A stretch of 64,000 bases of DNA from Ruminococcus sp. AM36-2AA (GCF_003461955.1 NZ_QTYB01000008.1:31785-95784), one strand, 5' to 3'; shown: positions 8,216 to 18,157, numbered from the stretch's first letter. The notes: generated by a model from the sequence alone, not told the origin. Numbers and translations: made by a program.

Positions 8216-9277
8216 TTACCGCCTGCTTCCGGTTTCAAGCAATGCCTGAAGACCATAATACAGTGCCTTTTTTTCTACCGTATCCATTCTGCCCTTTGCG
8301 AGAAAATAGCCGATATAATCACCGATCAGCGTACCACTGTAGCGTTTATAAAGCTCTTCCAGATCATATGCAGGCCAGGACTCATCCACAACATCGGTAA
8401 TATTACCCAGACTCTTTAATTTCTCCGGAATCAGCAGAAGATCCGGCGAACGCATTCCCTGCAGAATAATGCGGTAAATATTACGCCCTCCCCGGCGGAA
8501 TATCTGAGATTTCACAGCCTCTTCCAGCGATATCTGTGTCGTCTCTTCATGAAGCGGCATCACAAGCTGCTGATAAGACCGGCAGGCAAAAGGTACAAAT
8601 TCTGTGCGGATACGACCGTTTACTACCCGTCCCTCCATATATCCATGTTCTCCGGTATCATTTCTGTCTATCGGTTCCAGAGCTCCGGAAAAAGCAGCCT
8701 GATCGCGGATCAGGATCTGTGGCTTGTGAATGTGTCCCAGTGCCACATAATCAAAGCCTGCTGCTGCCAGGGAAGCTGCACTAAGCGGAATGTGTTTCTC
8801 ATCTCCGCCATGTGCAAGAAGAATATGGATTCCCTCCTCCTGCACCGGTACCGCCTTGTCATACAGGCCTTCTCTGATCTCACGGTCGTAATAGCTGAGT
8901 CCATACACATAGACATCCAGCTCCGGGTCCTTGACACAGGTCAGTTCTCTGTTTTTGAAAAAAGTCACATTGGAATTCCACTCAAAAGTACGATAAAAAG
9001 AATCACGGCTGATAAAATCATGGTTTCCTGCCATAAGATACACTCTGGTATCCGGAATAGTAGAAAACAGATAATTCACTTCCTTAAGTTCTCTCATAAG
9101 CGGCTGACGGTGGAACAGATCTCCGGATATAAATAACAAATCCACCGGGTCTTCGCGGATACCCGCAATAACCCGGCGGAAAGTGCTCCAGATCTCTTCC
9201 TCCCGCTCTTTGCTCCATGGGCATCCCCTGTCAGGAACAGCTCCCAGATGCACGTCTGCAAGATGAATAAATCTCAT
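8216..9277 (-). CDS. YhaO/SbcD-like DNA repair metallophosphoesterase
   Basis: This is a Mre11-type nuclease subunit expected to act with the ATPase encoded next. Metallophosphoesterase motifs are in order: HLADVHLG (5-12), FISGDLFHRQ (49-58), MAGNHDF (82-88), LLAHGG (about 153) and ALGHIHKPQ (about 175). The C-terminal 110 residues form the capping and ATPase-contact region. GGGGAG precedes the ATG at 9277. The length of 353 residues fits YhaO and SbcD proteins. asnS lies 69 bp upstream on the same strand with no clear terminator between, so read-through is possible. Confidence 0.85.
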   Translation of the reverse strand: MRFIHLADVHLGAVPDRGCPWSKEREEEIWSTFRRVIAGIREDPVDLLFISGDLFHRQPLMRELKEVNYLFSTIPDTRVYLMAGNHDFISRDSFYRTFEWNSNVTFFKNRELTCVKDPELDVYVYGLSYYDREIREGLYDKAVPVQEEGIHILLAHGGDEKHIPLSAASLAAAGFDYVALGHIHKPQILIRDQAAFSGALEPIDRNDTGEHGYMEGRVVNGRIRTEFVPFACRSYQQLVMPLHEETTQISLEEAVKSQIFRRGGRNIYRIILQGMRSPDLLLIPEKLKSLGNITDVVDESWPAYDLEELYKRYSGTLIGDYIGYFLAKGRMDTVEKKALYYGLQALLETGSRR

Positions 9278-9346
9278 GATGTTCTCCCCTGTGTATCAGT
9301 TACACATAGTCAATACTTATTGTCAGTTCCTCTCTGAGGTCTGTGA

Positions 9347-10738
9347 TCAAAGATCGCAGTTCTTTACAGTTCTCGGGAATGGAATTACGTCGCGGATGTT
9401 ACCCATACCTGTAAGGTACATTACACATCTCTCAAAACCAAGACCAAATCCGGAATGACGTGTAGAACCATATTTACGGAGATCCAGATAGAAATCATAA
9501 TCCTCCGGTTTCAGGCCAAGCTCGTCCATACGTGCTTTCAGCTTACCATAGTCATCCTCTCTCTGGCTTCCTCCGATAATCTCTCCGATTCCCGGTACCA
9601 GGCAATCCATAGCAGCAACAGTCTTTCCATCCTCATTGAGTTTCATATAGAAGGCTTTGATTTCCTTCGGATAATCGGTAACAAATACCGGTCTCTTATA
9701 AATCTGCTCTGTCAGATAGCGCTCATGCTCTGTCTGAAGATCGCATCCCCAGAATACCTTGTAATCAAATTTGTCGTTGTTCTTCTCAAGGATCTCAACA
9801 GCTTCTGTATAAGTTACATGTGCGAATTCAGAATTAAGCACATGGTTCAGTCTGTCAAGAAGCCCCTTGTCCACGAAGGAATTGAAGAAGTTCATTTCCT
9901 CCGGTGCATTCTCAAGAACGTAACGGATCACATATTTCAGCATAGCCTCCGCAAGTTCCATGTCATCCTGAAGATCCGCAAACGCACACTCCGGCTCGAT
10001 CATCCAGAACTCAGCAGCATGACGGGTTGTATTGGAGTTCTCTGCACGGAAAGTCGGTCCGAATGTATAAATATTACGAAATGCCTGTGCAAAAGTCTCA
10101 CCATTCAGCTGTCCACTTACGGTAAGATTGGTCTCCTTTCCAAAGAAATCCTGTGAATAATCAACCTTTCCGTCTTCTGTCATCGGCATATTCGCAGGAT
10201 CCAGTGTCGTTACCTGGAACATCTCTCCAGCACCCTCACAGTCACTTCCTGTGATCAGTGGTGTATGCACATAAACAAATCCTCTTTCCTGGAAGAATTT
10301 ATGGATTGCATATGCACAGAGAGAACGCACACGGAATACAGCCTGGAAGGTGTTTGTTCTCGGTCTTAAATGTGTCATGGTTCTTAAATACTCAAGGCTG
10401 TGACGTTTCTTCTGCAGCGGATAATCCGGTGCGGAGCTACCCTCTACAAATACCTCTGTCGCCTGGATTTCAAATGGCTGCTTTGCCTGTGGGGTAGCTA
10501 CCAGTGTACCTTTTACAATGATGGCTGCTCCAACGTTCAGCTTGGAAACCTCTGCGAAATTCTCCATGTTATCATGATATACGATCTGAAGAGTTTCAAA
10601 AAAGCTTCCATCATGGAGTACGATGAATCCAAAAGCCTTGGAATCACGAACGCTTCGTACCCATCCGCCTACCGTGATCTCTTTATCAAGATACTGCTCA
10701 CGGTTTCTGTAAATTTCTTTCACTGTTGTCAGTTCCAT
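9347..10738 (-). CDS. asnS: Asparagine--tRNA ligase
   Basis: Class IIb aminoacyl-tRNA synthetase that charges tRNA-Asn. The N-terminal OB fold (about 14-105) starts with [19 protein letters not shown]. The catalytic core has motif 2, [15 protein letters not shown], and motif 3, [16 protein letters not shown], near the C-terminus. The length of 463 residues is normal. NTTRH and WMIEPE are the features that favour AsnS over AspS. A GAGGTATAG ribosome binding site precedes the ATG. The leader of about 65 nt is too short for a T-box and lacks its conserved elements. A good promoter is present. Confidence 0.96.
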   Translation of the reverse strand: MELTTVKEIYRNREQYLDKEITVGGWVRSVRDSKAFGFIVLHDGSFFETLQIVYHDNMENFAEVSKLNVGAAIIVKGTLVATPQAKQPFEIQATEVFVEGSSAPDYPLQKKRHSLEYLRTMTHLRPRTNTFQAVFRVRSLCAYAIHKFFQERGFVYVHTPLITGSDCEGAGEMFQVTTLDPANMPMTEDGKVDYSQDFFGKETNLTVSGQLNGETFAQAFRNIYTFGPTFRAENSNTTRHAAEFWMIEPECAFADLQDDMELAEAMLKYVIRYVLENAPEEMNFFNSFVDKGLLDRLNHVLNSEFAHVTYTEAVEILEKNNDKFDYKVFWGCDLQTEHERYLTEQIYKRPVFVTDYPKEIKAFYMKLNEDGKTVAAMDCLVPGIGEIIGGSQREDDYGKLKARMDELGLKPEDYDFYLDLRKYGSTRHSGFGLGFERCVMYLTGMGNIRDVIPFPRTVKNCDL

Positions 10739-10808
10739 AATCTATACCTCATTCCTCATATTCAGGATTACACGTCCCTGCGGACCTCCAAATGTCCGTA
10801 TCGAATTA

Positions 10809-10837
10809 AGTATAGACTATTCTTATGGTTCGTGCAA
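10809..10837 (-). promoter_or_regulatory. Promoter of asnS
   Basis: On the minus strand TTGCAC (10832-10837), a 17-bp spacer and TATACT (10809-10814) form a near-consensus sigma-A promoter, about 70 bp upstream of asnS. Confidence 0.75.
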
Positions 10838-10860
10838 GGAGTAATTGCCCTGATACACAG

Positions 10861-10899
10861 AAAAATCCCGCATACCGGAAGCAGTCCGGTACACGGGAT
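10861..10899 (-). terminator. Terminator after the SGNH hydrolase gene
   Basis: On the minus strand ATCCCG plus TACCGGA pair with TCCGGTA plus CGGGAT around a short loop, followed by TTTTTC. The hairpin lies 11 bp after the stop of the upstream gene and separates it from asnS. Confidence 0.85.
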
Positions 10900-10910
10900 C
10901 ATATGCCTGA

Positions 10911-12392
10911 TCAGTAGATTGATGCATCAATGCTTCCTGTGTTCAGATATGTGATACAGTAATAATAAATTCTCTTAAATGTTTTGGTCGTGTAATGCAG
11001 TCCGTCATCAGAAGCAGCATCCGTTCCGGAATAAGAGGAATTCGTTCCGTAGCCCTTCTTCATCAGTACACTGTAAGTATCAATATACTTATAATTCAGT
11101 GAAAGTCCGGAGTGGATCTTACTGTTAAACTCTCTTACCTGCGCTTCTGTACGTGCACCTTTTCCTGCTTTCGTGATCATAACACTGTTGATCGGATTGA
11201 CAGACATGTAAAACAGTTTACAGTTTTTGCTCTTCAGTGTAGAAGCAATGTCGGACATATAACTGATGTAATTGCTGATGTTTGCCATGTCGTTGATGCC
11301 CAGATTGAAAACAACCGCAATCGGTTTGCTTCCTTTGGTTTTGTTGATTTCGTTTATAAGCTGAGTATATCCTGTGCTCTGAAACCAGCTAAGTCCCTGT
11401 CCGGCTTTTGCAATAAAAGAAACATCGCTGGTCACGGAACTGCTTACCTGTTTATTCAGAGTTGCCTTCATTCCTGCAGTACGGGAATCTCCTACGAAGA
11501 TCACCTTACTGTACTTCATTCCAATGGCAGGTTTTGACATATTTGCAGAACTGATATCTTTTTCCATTGTACGGTTGAACACCGTTGCATAAAGGGTCGT
11601 AGTCTTGCTTATTTTAACCAGCTCTCCGGCTTCATAATCCGGCGATGTTGCAGATCCTGTACGTCTGGTTTTTGACCATCCCATGAATGTATAACCCGTT
11701 GCATTGGAAGCTGACGGAAGCTTCAGGTATCCGTCTTTACCAAGTGTTACTGTTTTCCATACGCTTCCATTTGCTTTACAGAGATTCACACTTACAGACT
11801 GCATCTGTACTGCATAGTACTTGATATTTCTACTGATCTTAATCTTTGTTCCAGCCTTCTTTGCAGTGGATGTCTTTCCATTTACTGTCGTAGACCATCC
11901 AAGGTTCACATAGCCCGATCTGGATGGCACTGTCGGGAGAGTATAATAAGTGCCCTCTTCTACTTTTTTCTGAAGTTTCCGATATGTGGAATTACTGCTT
12001 CCATTTCCCAGATAAAAGCTTACTGTATAATACCTGCTTTTTCTGCGGACTGCGTACAGATTCATATCCCTGGTGACTTTTACACTTGCTCCGGCTTTAT
12101 ATACCACTTTGGTACTGCCTTTCTGTGTCGTCCACCCAAGATTCTGATATCCGACTGCATTCGGAACACTTGGAAGCTTAATCGTGGTATTTAATGTTAC
12201 GTTTCTTGTCAACGCTGTATATGTTTTGCTTTTGCTGGTACCTGAATTATTATTAAACTTCACAGTATAGACCATTTTGGCTGCCGATACTTTCTGGGAA
12301 GCTGCCGGCATTATGATCAGTGCTGCTGCGAAAAGTGCCAGCAAAAGCCACTTCATGTAAAAGGCTTTTCCGGTTCTTTCTGTTTTTTTCAT
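10911..12392 (-). CDS. Secreted SGNH/GDSL hydrolase with InlB-type repeats
   Basis: An extracellular esterase-like protein. Residues 1-38 form a signal peptide (KAFYMKWLLLALFAAALII, cleavage near VSAAK). Residues 41-275 contain three Listeria-Bacteroides (InlB B-type) repeats, each with a GYxxLGWS or GYTFMGWS core. From 296 an SGNH domain begins: the nucleophile is S303 in FVGDSRT, the oxyanion N367 is in GIND, and D463 and H466 are in DDGLH. All four family residues are thus present. No LPxTG or other sorting signal is seen, so it may be released. GalT lies just upstream on the same strand with a 51-bp gap. The natural substrate is not predictable; carbohydrate esters are plausible for the family. 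Confidence 0.85.
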   Translation of the reverse strand: MKKTERTGKAFYMKWLLLALFAAALIIMPAASQKVSAAKMVYTVKFNNNSGTSKSKTYTALTRNVTLNTTIKLPSVPNAVGYQNLGWTTQKGSTKVVYKAGASVKVTRDMNLYAVRRKSRYYTVSFYLGNGSSNSTYRKLQKKVEEGTYYTLPTVPSRSGYVNLGWSTTVNGKTSTAKKAGTKIKISRNIKYYAVQMQSVSVNLCKANGSVWKTVTLGKDGYLKLPSASNATGYTFMGWSKTRRTGSATSPDYEAGELVKISKTTTLYATVFNRTMEKDISSANMSKPAIGMKYSKVIFVGDSRTAGMKATLNKQVSSSVTSDVSFIAKAGQGLSWFQSTGYTQLINEINKTKGSKPIAVVFNLGINDMANISNYISYMSDIASTLKSKNCKLFYMSVNPINSVMITKAGKGARTEAQVREFNSKIHSGLSLNYKYIDTYSVLMKKGYGTNSSYSGTDAASDDGLHYTTKTFKRIYYYCITYLNTGSIDASIY

Positions 12393-12443
12393 TTAAACAA
12401 ACTCCTTCTGAAATCCATATCCAGTCCCGGTGTGCCTCCTTTT

Positions 12444-13934
12444 TTACAGAGTGCTGATAAATCTCATAAATGCATCCCTGCCCTCTGGTGTGCATTTATA
12501 AACACCGGCATCCTCCAGAACATGAACAAATACATTGCCCACCTCTTTGCGGAGAACATCCTGAATATTATCTTTGTCAAGTTTCTCGTATTTCGGCAGA
12601 AATTCTGCAACCCATGCAGCATGTTTCTCGATCTTTTCATTAGAAGCGATATCCTTGCCGCTCAAAATATACTCTTCCAGAAGTTCCAGTTCTTCTTTCA
12701 GACGTGCCGGAAGAACGGCCAGGCCCATAACTTCAATGAGACCAATATTTTCCTTCTTGATGTGATGGTAACATGCATGTGGATGATAAACGCCAAGCGG
12801 ATTCTCTTCTGTTGTAATATTGTTTCGAAGTGTCAGATCCAGCTCAAAAGTATCTCCCACCTTACGTGCGATCGGCGTGATGGTATTATGAGGCTCACCG
12901 TCTGTCTCTGCAAAAACAAATGCAGCTTCGTCTGTATAGCCTCTCCAGTTTTCCAGCACATGTGTCGCCAGATCGATCAGTCTCTTCTCATCTTTACTCC
13001 GGATACGCAAAACAGAAAGCGGCCATTTCACGATACCGGCTTCTACATCTTCATATCCTGGAATCGTCACATGCTTCTCGATCTCAGCCTTCGCCATGGC
13101 AAATATATAATGTCCGCCCTGGAAGTGATCATGGCTCAGGATAGAACCACCAACGATCGGAAGATCCGCATTGGAGCCAAGAAAATAATGCGGAAACAGT
13201 TTTACAAAATCAAACAGCTTGATAAACGTGTTTCTCTCGATCTTCATAGGTGTATGTTTACTGTTAAATACAATACAGTGTTCATTGTAATAAACATATG
13301 GAGAATACTGAAAGCCCCACGGACTGTCATTGATCGTGATCGGGATAATTCTGTGATTTTCTCTTGCCGGATGATTTACTCTTCCTGCGTAACCTTCATT
13401 CTCCGGACAAAGCAGACATTTCGGGTAACTACTGGATTTCACAAGTTTGGCAGCTGCGATGGCTTTCGGATCTTTTTCCGGTTTGGAAAGGTTGATGGTG
13501 ATATCGATCTTACCATATTCACTGTCTACTGTCCACTTCTGATCTTTTTTTACACGGTAGCGTCTGATATAGTTGCTGTCCTGACTCAGTTTATAAAAAT
13601 AATCCGTCGCTTTCTCCGGATCTTCTTTATAAGCATCCCAGAATTCTTTCTGCACCTGCGCCGGACGCGGCATCAGACAGTTCATAAGTTTTGTATCGAA
13701 GAGATCTCTGTATACAACGCTGTCCTCAATAATCCCTCTCTTTACAGCTTCATCCAGAAGCTCATCGAGAGTCGCCTCAAGATCAATTTTAGCATACTCT
13801 GTCTCGGGTTCTGTATATTCACTTTCCCCAAAGGCATCCAGAAGAAGATTCGTCGCATAGATTCTTTCACATTCTGGTGTTATTCCTGTCTCCACTCCAT
13901 ACTGCACCAGTTTTTTGATACTTTCACTTAACAT
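12444..13934 (-). CDS. galT: UDP-glucose--hexose-1-phosphate uridylyltransferase, class II
   Basis: GalT exchanges UMP between UDP-glucose and galactose 1-phosphate in the Leloir pathway. The active-site HxH is in SHDHFQGG, and HPHACYHHIKKENIGLIEVMG-like sequence (shown here only as HPHACYHH) is the class II hallmark. The open frame extends to 14030, but the ATG at 13934 follows AAAGGGG at 8 nt and gives 496 residues, the normal class II length. No galK or galE neighbours are visible, so the gene is isolated from a classical gal operon. It probably shares a transcript with the downstream secreted hydrolase. Confidence 0.95.
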   Translation of the reverse strand: MLSESIKKLVQYGVETGITPECERIYATNLLLDAFGESEYTEPETEYAKIDLEATLDELLDEAVKRGIIEDSVVYRDLFDTKLMNCLMPRPAQVQKEFWDAYKEDPEKATDYFYKLSQDSNYIRRYRVKKDQKWTVDSEYGKIDITINLSKPEKDPKAIAAAKLVKSSSYPKCLLCPENEGYAGRVNHPARENHRIIPITINDSPWGFQYSPYVYYNEHCIVFNSKHTPMKIERNTFIKLFDFVKLFPHYFLGSNADLPIVGGSILSHDHFQGGHYIFAMAKAEIEKHVTIPGYEDVEAGIVKWPLSVLRIRSKDEKRLIDLATHVLENWRGYTDEAAFVFAETDGEPHNTITPIARKVGDTFELDLTLRNNITTEENPLGVYHPHACYHHIKKENIGLIEVMGLAVLPARLKEELELLEEYILSGKDIASNEKIEKHAAWVAEFLPKYEKLDKDNIQDVLRKEVGNVFVHVLEDAGVYKCTPEGRDAFMRFISTL

Positions 13935-13966
13935 TACATTTTCCCCTTTCCTGTCGCGCTTTTTCC

Positions 13967-13994
13967 AAAAAAGGACAAATACACCTGTCCTTTT
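13967..13994 (-). terminator. Terminator upstream of galT
   Basis: On the minus strand AAAAGGACA pairs with TGTCCTTTT around an 8-nt loop and runs into Ts. It ends the transcript of the preceding minus-strand operon and isolates galT. Confidence 0.75.
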
Positions 13995-14073
13995 CTGATT
14001 TATGCCAAACGGGTCTTCCCGATTTGTCATCTCTGCTGTTACCCCACGGCTTTTATCTGGCCATTTATCTGCG

Positions 14074-16527
14074 TCACTCTGTAACGTTTTCTATATAGGT
14101 CAGGAATACATTTCCCGCACTTTCAAATAATGCTGTACTGTCATTCATTCCATATGGGCTTGTCTGTCCTGTAGACGGGTCATAAAGATACGTATTATAT
14201 TCATCATAGCCTACGATCACAACGCTGGAATTCTCTCCGGTTTTGGCCACTACCGGCCTCTGGGCGCTGACCTCATAAAGGACATTATCAAGACTGCATC
14301 CGGTCAGATCGATCACAGTTCCTGTATCTCCCAGTCCATCCTGAAGTTCCTTCTTCTTCCAGTTAGCTGTCAGGATCGTATCCGGTACATCTTCTATATC
14401 CATCTGAATCTTTGTCTTTTTATTTCCACGTTCCCAGACATACTGCTGAGCACGGTTCAGGACAACTCCGGTCTGATTATCCGCACGTTTTACGGCTGCT
14501 GCCGGATCTGTATAAATCCGGTCAAGAGATCCATATGCATAAACATAATAAAGTTCTCCCTGCGGAACAGTCGTATCCAGTGTCACCGGTGAATCTTCTG
14601 TACTCTCGATCTTGGAATAAACAAGCAGCGGGCTGTCCGTCTCCGGCTTCCGGGTCATGGTCAGGCGGATCAGTGTTCCTGCGCGGTTTGTAGTGATCAG
14701 AGCCACATCTACCTGACTTCCGGATGCCTTTTTGTTATTCATGATATTATCTTTTTTCTGGACTGTATAAGTATTTCCTGATTTTGCGGAAAGCTCAAAT
14801 TCCATCATGGTACTTCCAACCGTCACATTTGTGACATAAAGGCCATCCTGATGATATTCTTTCTTTACTTTACCCTTAAAGCTCTCAATGCGGAATGTAC
14901 TGAGTCCTTCTGTTTCATGTCCGTTGGCATCTGTAAGAATATCCTCATCAGAAAGGATTCCATATACCAGATCTTCATTCATAAATCCCAGAGTTCTCAG
15001 TTTCTGCCCGCTTTCCGGCAGGAGATCTCTTGTTTTCAGTGAATCAAACTCGATTTCTCTGATCTTTCCTTTATCATCTCCGGAAGTGATCAGCCATGCC
15101 GCATGTGCCTTGGTCTCAGATACTACAAAATAATTCTGTTTAATACCATCTTCCAGGATCTCAGAAGTTCCTGTTTCAATATCTACCTGATACAGCTTCT
15201 GTGCAAAAAGAAGAAACAGCTGATTATTTTTGTTTACATAAGTAAGTGTTCCGAGATCTTCCTTCAGGAATTCGTAGGATTCTGTGCTCGGTATGAAAAC
15301 CTTTTCTTCCACTACATTACGGTCACTGTTGTAATGATAAACACAGACTCCGCTGTATCCTTCATGAACACCACGGTTCATATAACCATAAAGTACAAAA
15401 TCCACATCTCCACTGTCTGACACGCGGATGATCTTAATATCATGTTCCGTTCTCACATATCTGGAATCATTATTTTCATCTTTACGGAAACTGAAGATCC
15501 TTGTGATCTTACCGCTGGACGGTGCATAAGACCAGAGATCACCATCCTGCTCAAAAACAACGATCTTTCCATCACTGTTAGATGCATAGGTGACATTTTT
15601 ATTTCGGATTCCCAGAAGAAGTCCCGCATCGGAAACAACCGTCTGAGAAGGATCAAAAACTTTTGTTGCAGAACGTTTGAAGTCCAACAGCATGATCCTG
15701 GTCTCCGTATAACGCATACGATAAAATTCCGTAACATCATAAATTTCTGCTTTATCCTCATCATCCTGTGCAGAAACCTGATAATTCAAAGTAATACTTG
15801 CGGTTGTTTCGTTGATATCATCGATCAAAGGCACACCTTCCATATACATTTTGGGTGAAAGTGATCCCCAACTGATATTGGAAAGGCCTGAAGAGATGGT
15901 AATATTATTGAAATTGGTTCCACTGGTCGTATCTTCTGCCTCCAGATATCCCGTCAGAGTATCTGCCTGCTCTTTATCCAGACATTTGGAGGAAAAATCT
16001 TTTACAAACTGCAAATACGCCTCTGTATTTAACTGCGTTCTGGAAACAACTCTTGTATAGTAATAAACTTCCCCCTCGCTGGTATCCAGCGTGATCTGAA
16101 GAGAATATTCCTGGTTCATACGAAGATCACTGCCAATTTCGATCTCTGTACTTAAATATCCGTTTTCTTCTTTGGTAAGATTCTTGATCTTACGGTTCTC
16201 CATAACCTTGCTTCCATCTGAAGTACGCACCTCATACGCAAGGCCTGTTACTGTATCTGTGTATGGATTGATCTCAAATGTCAGCTTTTTCGTCGTATCC
16301 AGAGGTGTAATACTGCCTCGCATGAAATCGGTCTGCATCTGCTGCCTGTATCCATACATTTTATTTGCCTGTGTACTTCCCAGCTTTACCATAACTTCCG
16401 GAAGCGTGGCGTCATTCATATCTGAACGGTTATCCGTAGACTGACTGTTCATCAGAAGTGATGTACAGGCCACTACTGCTACGAAGATCACCAGAAGTAT
16501 AGCTCCTTTACGTAGGATCTTTTTCAT
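14074..16527 (-). CDS. Membrane-anchored extracytoplasmic protein with propeller-like core and C39-like tail
   Basis: An 817-residue protein with MKKILRKG followed by a hydrophobic stretch ending VVAC (18-21), which could be a signal anchor or a lipobox. The bulk is beta-rich, with repeated strand motifs such as VFEQDGDLWSYAPSSGKI, LFAQKLYQVDIETG and VYAYGSLDRIY, suggesting a propeller-like sensor domain. The last 90 residues (LDNVLYEVSAQRPVVAKTG, VVIVGYDEYNTYLYDPSTG) resemble the C39-like cysteine peptidase fold, but the histidine normally before VVIVGYD is replaced by serine and no obvious cysteine nucleophile precedes it. A catalytically dead domain is inferred. It overlaps nearly end to end with the methyltransferase gene (1-bp gap). 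Confidence 0.55.
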   Translation of the reverse strand: MKKILRKGAILLVIFVAVVACTSLLMNSQSTDNRSDMNDATLPEVMVKLGSTQANKMYGYRQQMQTDFMRGSITPLDTTKKLTFEINPYTDTVTGLAYEVRTSDGSKVMENRKIKNLTKEENGYLSTEIEIGSDLRMNQEYSLQITLDTSEGEVYYYTRVVSRTQLNTEAYLQFVKDFSSKCLDKEQADTLTGYLEAEDTTSGTNFNNITISSGLSNISWGSLSPKMYMEGVPLIDDINETTASITLNYQVSAQDDEDKAEIYDVTEFYRMRYTETRIMLLDFKRSATKVFDPSQTVVSDAGLLLGIRNKNVTYASNSDGKIVVFEQDGDLWSYAPSSGKITRIFSFRKDENNDSRYVRTEHDIKIIRVSDSGDVDFVLYGYMNRGVHEGYSGVCVYHYNSDRNVVEEKVFIPSTESYEFLKEDLGTLTYVNKNNQLFLLFAQKLYQVDIETGTSEILEDGIKQNYFVVSETKAHAAWLITSGDDKGKIREIEFDSLKTRDLLPESGQKLRTLGFMNEDLVYGILSDEDILTDANGHETEGLSTFRIESFKGKVKKEYHQDGLYVTNVTVGSTMMEFELSAKSGNTYTVQKKDNIMNNKKASGSQVDVALITTNRAGTLIRLTMTRKPETDSPLLVYSKIESTEDSPVTLDTTVPQGELYYVYAYGSLDRIYTDPAAAVKRADNQTGVVLNRAQQYVWERGNKKTKIQMDIEDVPDTILTANWKKKELQDGLGDTGTVIDLTGCSLDNVLYEVSAQRPVVAKTGENSSVVIVGYDEYNTYLYDPSTGQTSPYGMNDSTALFESAGNVFLTYIENVTE

Positions 16528-16528
16528 G

Positions 16529-17701
16529 TCATTCTCCCTTCTGTGAGATCGACTCTTCCGGATAAAGAAGCCTGTCCAGTGTAGGATTTACATGAAGCGC
16601 CTTCATGGAATCCGCAAAACTTTCTCTGTTCTTTTTCTTTCCGGTTTTTACTGCGCGGATCAGGATATTCTTTGGTGTATGCTCCATATCAATAAACTCA
16701 AGAAGCTGTGTCTCATAGCCTTTACTTTCCAGAAGCTCTGCCCGCAGGCCATCTGTGATCAGCGCAGCCATACGTTCTTTCAAAATTCCGTAACGCATGA
16801 TCGGCTGCAGCATTTCATTTTTGATCTGGCGGTTCAGTTCATGCTGGCAGCATGGAACAGACAGGATCACCTGTGCCCCCCATTCCACGGCTTTCGCCAG
16901 GGCAAAATCTGTTGCTGTATCACAGGCATGAAGTGTCACCACCATATCTACGGAAGAAACTCCTTCATAGCCGGCAATATCTCCCTGATAGAAATGCAGT
17001 TTATCATACCCATAAGATCTGGCAAGCTCGCTGCAGTGTCGGATCACATCTTCTTTAAGATCAAGGCCTATGATGTTCACATCAAAACCCTCAAGCTCTC
17101 TGAGATAATAATACATCGCAAATGTAAGATAGGACTTTCCACAGCCAAAATCCAGGATTGTAATCTCCCGGTCTTTCGGAAGTTTGGGAAGAATATCCCG
17201 AATAAATTCCAGAAAACGGTTGATCTGCCTGAATTTATCATATCGGGAAGCAACAATCTTTCCATCTTTTGTCATAACTCCCAGATCCACCAGAAACGGA
17301 GCTGCGGTTCCCTCTTTCAGAATATACTGTTTCACACGGTTATGCGGTGCGATTTTTACACTTTCATTCTGAACAGCTTTATGATTTTTTGTTTTGATCG
17401 TTGCCTTGCCTTTTTTGCTTATGAGGATGCTTCCATCCTGGCTGCGTCCGGTTACCTGAAGCTGACGGAATTCTTCCATTGCCTGCTCCAGATAATCGAT
17501 AATCTCTTCCCTTGAATAATTTTTATGGTAAACCTTCGTTCCCTCTGTCACAGACGCCTGGTAACAAAGTTTCCCTTTCAGTTCCACAGGACGAAGCTTC
17601 ACCTTGGAAGGTCCCTCACCAGTCCTGCGGCCACTTACAACAGCCTGGATCAGCTGTTCATTGATCTGTTCTTCTAAAAATTCCCTTATTGTCTTCATCA
17701 T
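16529..17701 (-). CDS. Class I SAM-dependent methyltransferase (Methyltransf_32-like)
   Basis: A cytoplasmic methyltransferase of unknown substrate. The SAM-binding motif I is ILDFGCGKSYLTFA, with an acidic residue at the end of strand 2 in GLDLKEDVIRHC. TLHACDTATDFALA and SVPCCQHELNRQ are characteristic of the Methyltransf_32 / RrnaAD-like group. The N-terminal 150 residues are basic and could bind RNA. The frame is open to 17767, but the paired ATGs at 17701/17698 directly follow GGAAG; either could be the start. It is followed by the large extracytoplasmic protein. The nucleosidase that degrades the SAH by-product is encoded just upstream. Confidence 0.75.
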   Translation of the reverse strand: MMKTIREFLEEQINEQLIQAVVSGRRTGEGPSKVKLRPVELKGKLCYQASVTEGTKVYHKNYSREEIIDYLEQAMEEFRQLQVTGRSQDGSILISKKGKATIKTKNHKAVQNESVKIAPHNRVKQYILKEGTAAPFLVDLGVMTKDGKIVASRYDKFRQINRFLEFIRDILPKLPKDREITILDFGCGKSYLTFAMYYYLRELEGFDVNIIGLDLKEDVIRHCSELARSYGYDKLHFYQGDIAGYEGVSSVDMVVTLHACDTATDFALAKAVEWGAQVILSVPCCQHELNRQIKNEMLQPIMRYGILKERMAALITDGLRAELLESKGYETQLLEFIDMEHTPKNILIRAVKTGKKKNRESFADSMKALHVNPTLDRLLYPEESISQKGE

Positions 17702-17782
17702 ACTTCCATTATATTCATTTTCGTTTTTCTTGTATATGGACAGATGTTGGAGGAACCTGTCATTCATATTCTGTCATTACTG

Positions 17783-18157
17783 TTATCGCGGAAAATACTG
17801 TCGACATCTCCGGCGTCGGCATCTTCTCCGGGAAATTTCCTGATATACCAATACCTGGATAAGATCATCCAGAAATCCGCCCGGCATTTCCTGGGCACTG
17901 GCATCTTTGGTCATCTCATCTTTCACCAGACTGCAGATATGATACAGCATAAAACGATCCGGATACTCGTCATACAGGCGGCTTCCCTCATAGTCCAGAA
18001 GCTGACACTGCATTTCCGCCTTCTCCTGGATCTTTCTGGCTGTATCTGGGTAATAGGATTTCATCAGGTCAAACTCTCTCTCCTGTTCCCGCTCCTCATT
18101 ATAAAAAACAGGATTTCCCTGTGCAGCATAAAACGGATAAAAGTCTCGATAAAGCAT
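17783..18157 (-). CDS. Small acidic protein with Arg/Cys-rich tail, unknown function
   Basis: The frame is open upstream to a TTG at 18232, adjacent to the mtnN stop, but the conserved-looking part begins MLYRDFYPFY at 18157, giving 124 residues. The body is acidic and helical (KSYYPDTARKIQE, YEGSRLYDEYPDR). The C-terminus is strikingly different, QEISRRRCRRRRC, with alternating arginines and cysteines. I recall similar uncharacterised proteins in Lachnospiraceae but know no function. Metal or nucleic-acid binding by the tail is a guess. It lies between mtnN and the methyltransferase on the same strand. Confidence 0.6.
   Translation of the reverse strand: MLYRDFYPFYAAQGNPVFYNEEREQEREFDLMKSYYPDTARKIQEKAEMQCQLLDYEGSRLYDEYPDRFMLYHICSLVKDEMTKDASAQEMPGGFLDDLIQVLVYQEISRRRCRRRRCRQYFPR

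Noticed and set aside
7165..8400. A 411-codon plus-strand frame opposite the YhaN-like gene
   Set aside because: Shadow of a gene with clear Walker A, signature and Walker B motifs on the minus strand.
10739..10808. T-box or attenuator in the asnS leader
   Set aside because: The leader is only about 65 nt and lacks the T-box consensus and a terminator/antiterminator pair. Only a weak 5-bp stem is present.
12432..13931. A 499-codon open frame on the plus strand opposite galT
   Set aside because: It is antisense to a full-length, motif-complete galT with a good ribosome binding site, and its product has no recognisable domain and an odd Cys/His/Ile/Phe-rich composition. It is a shadow frame.
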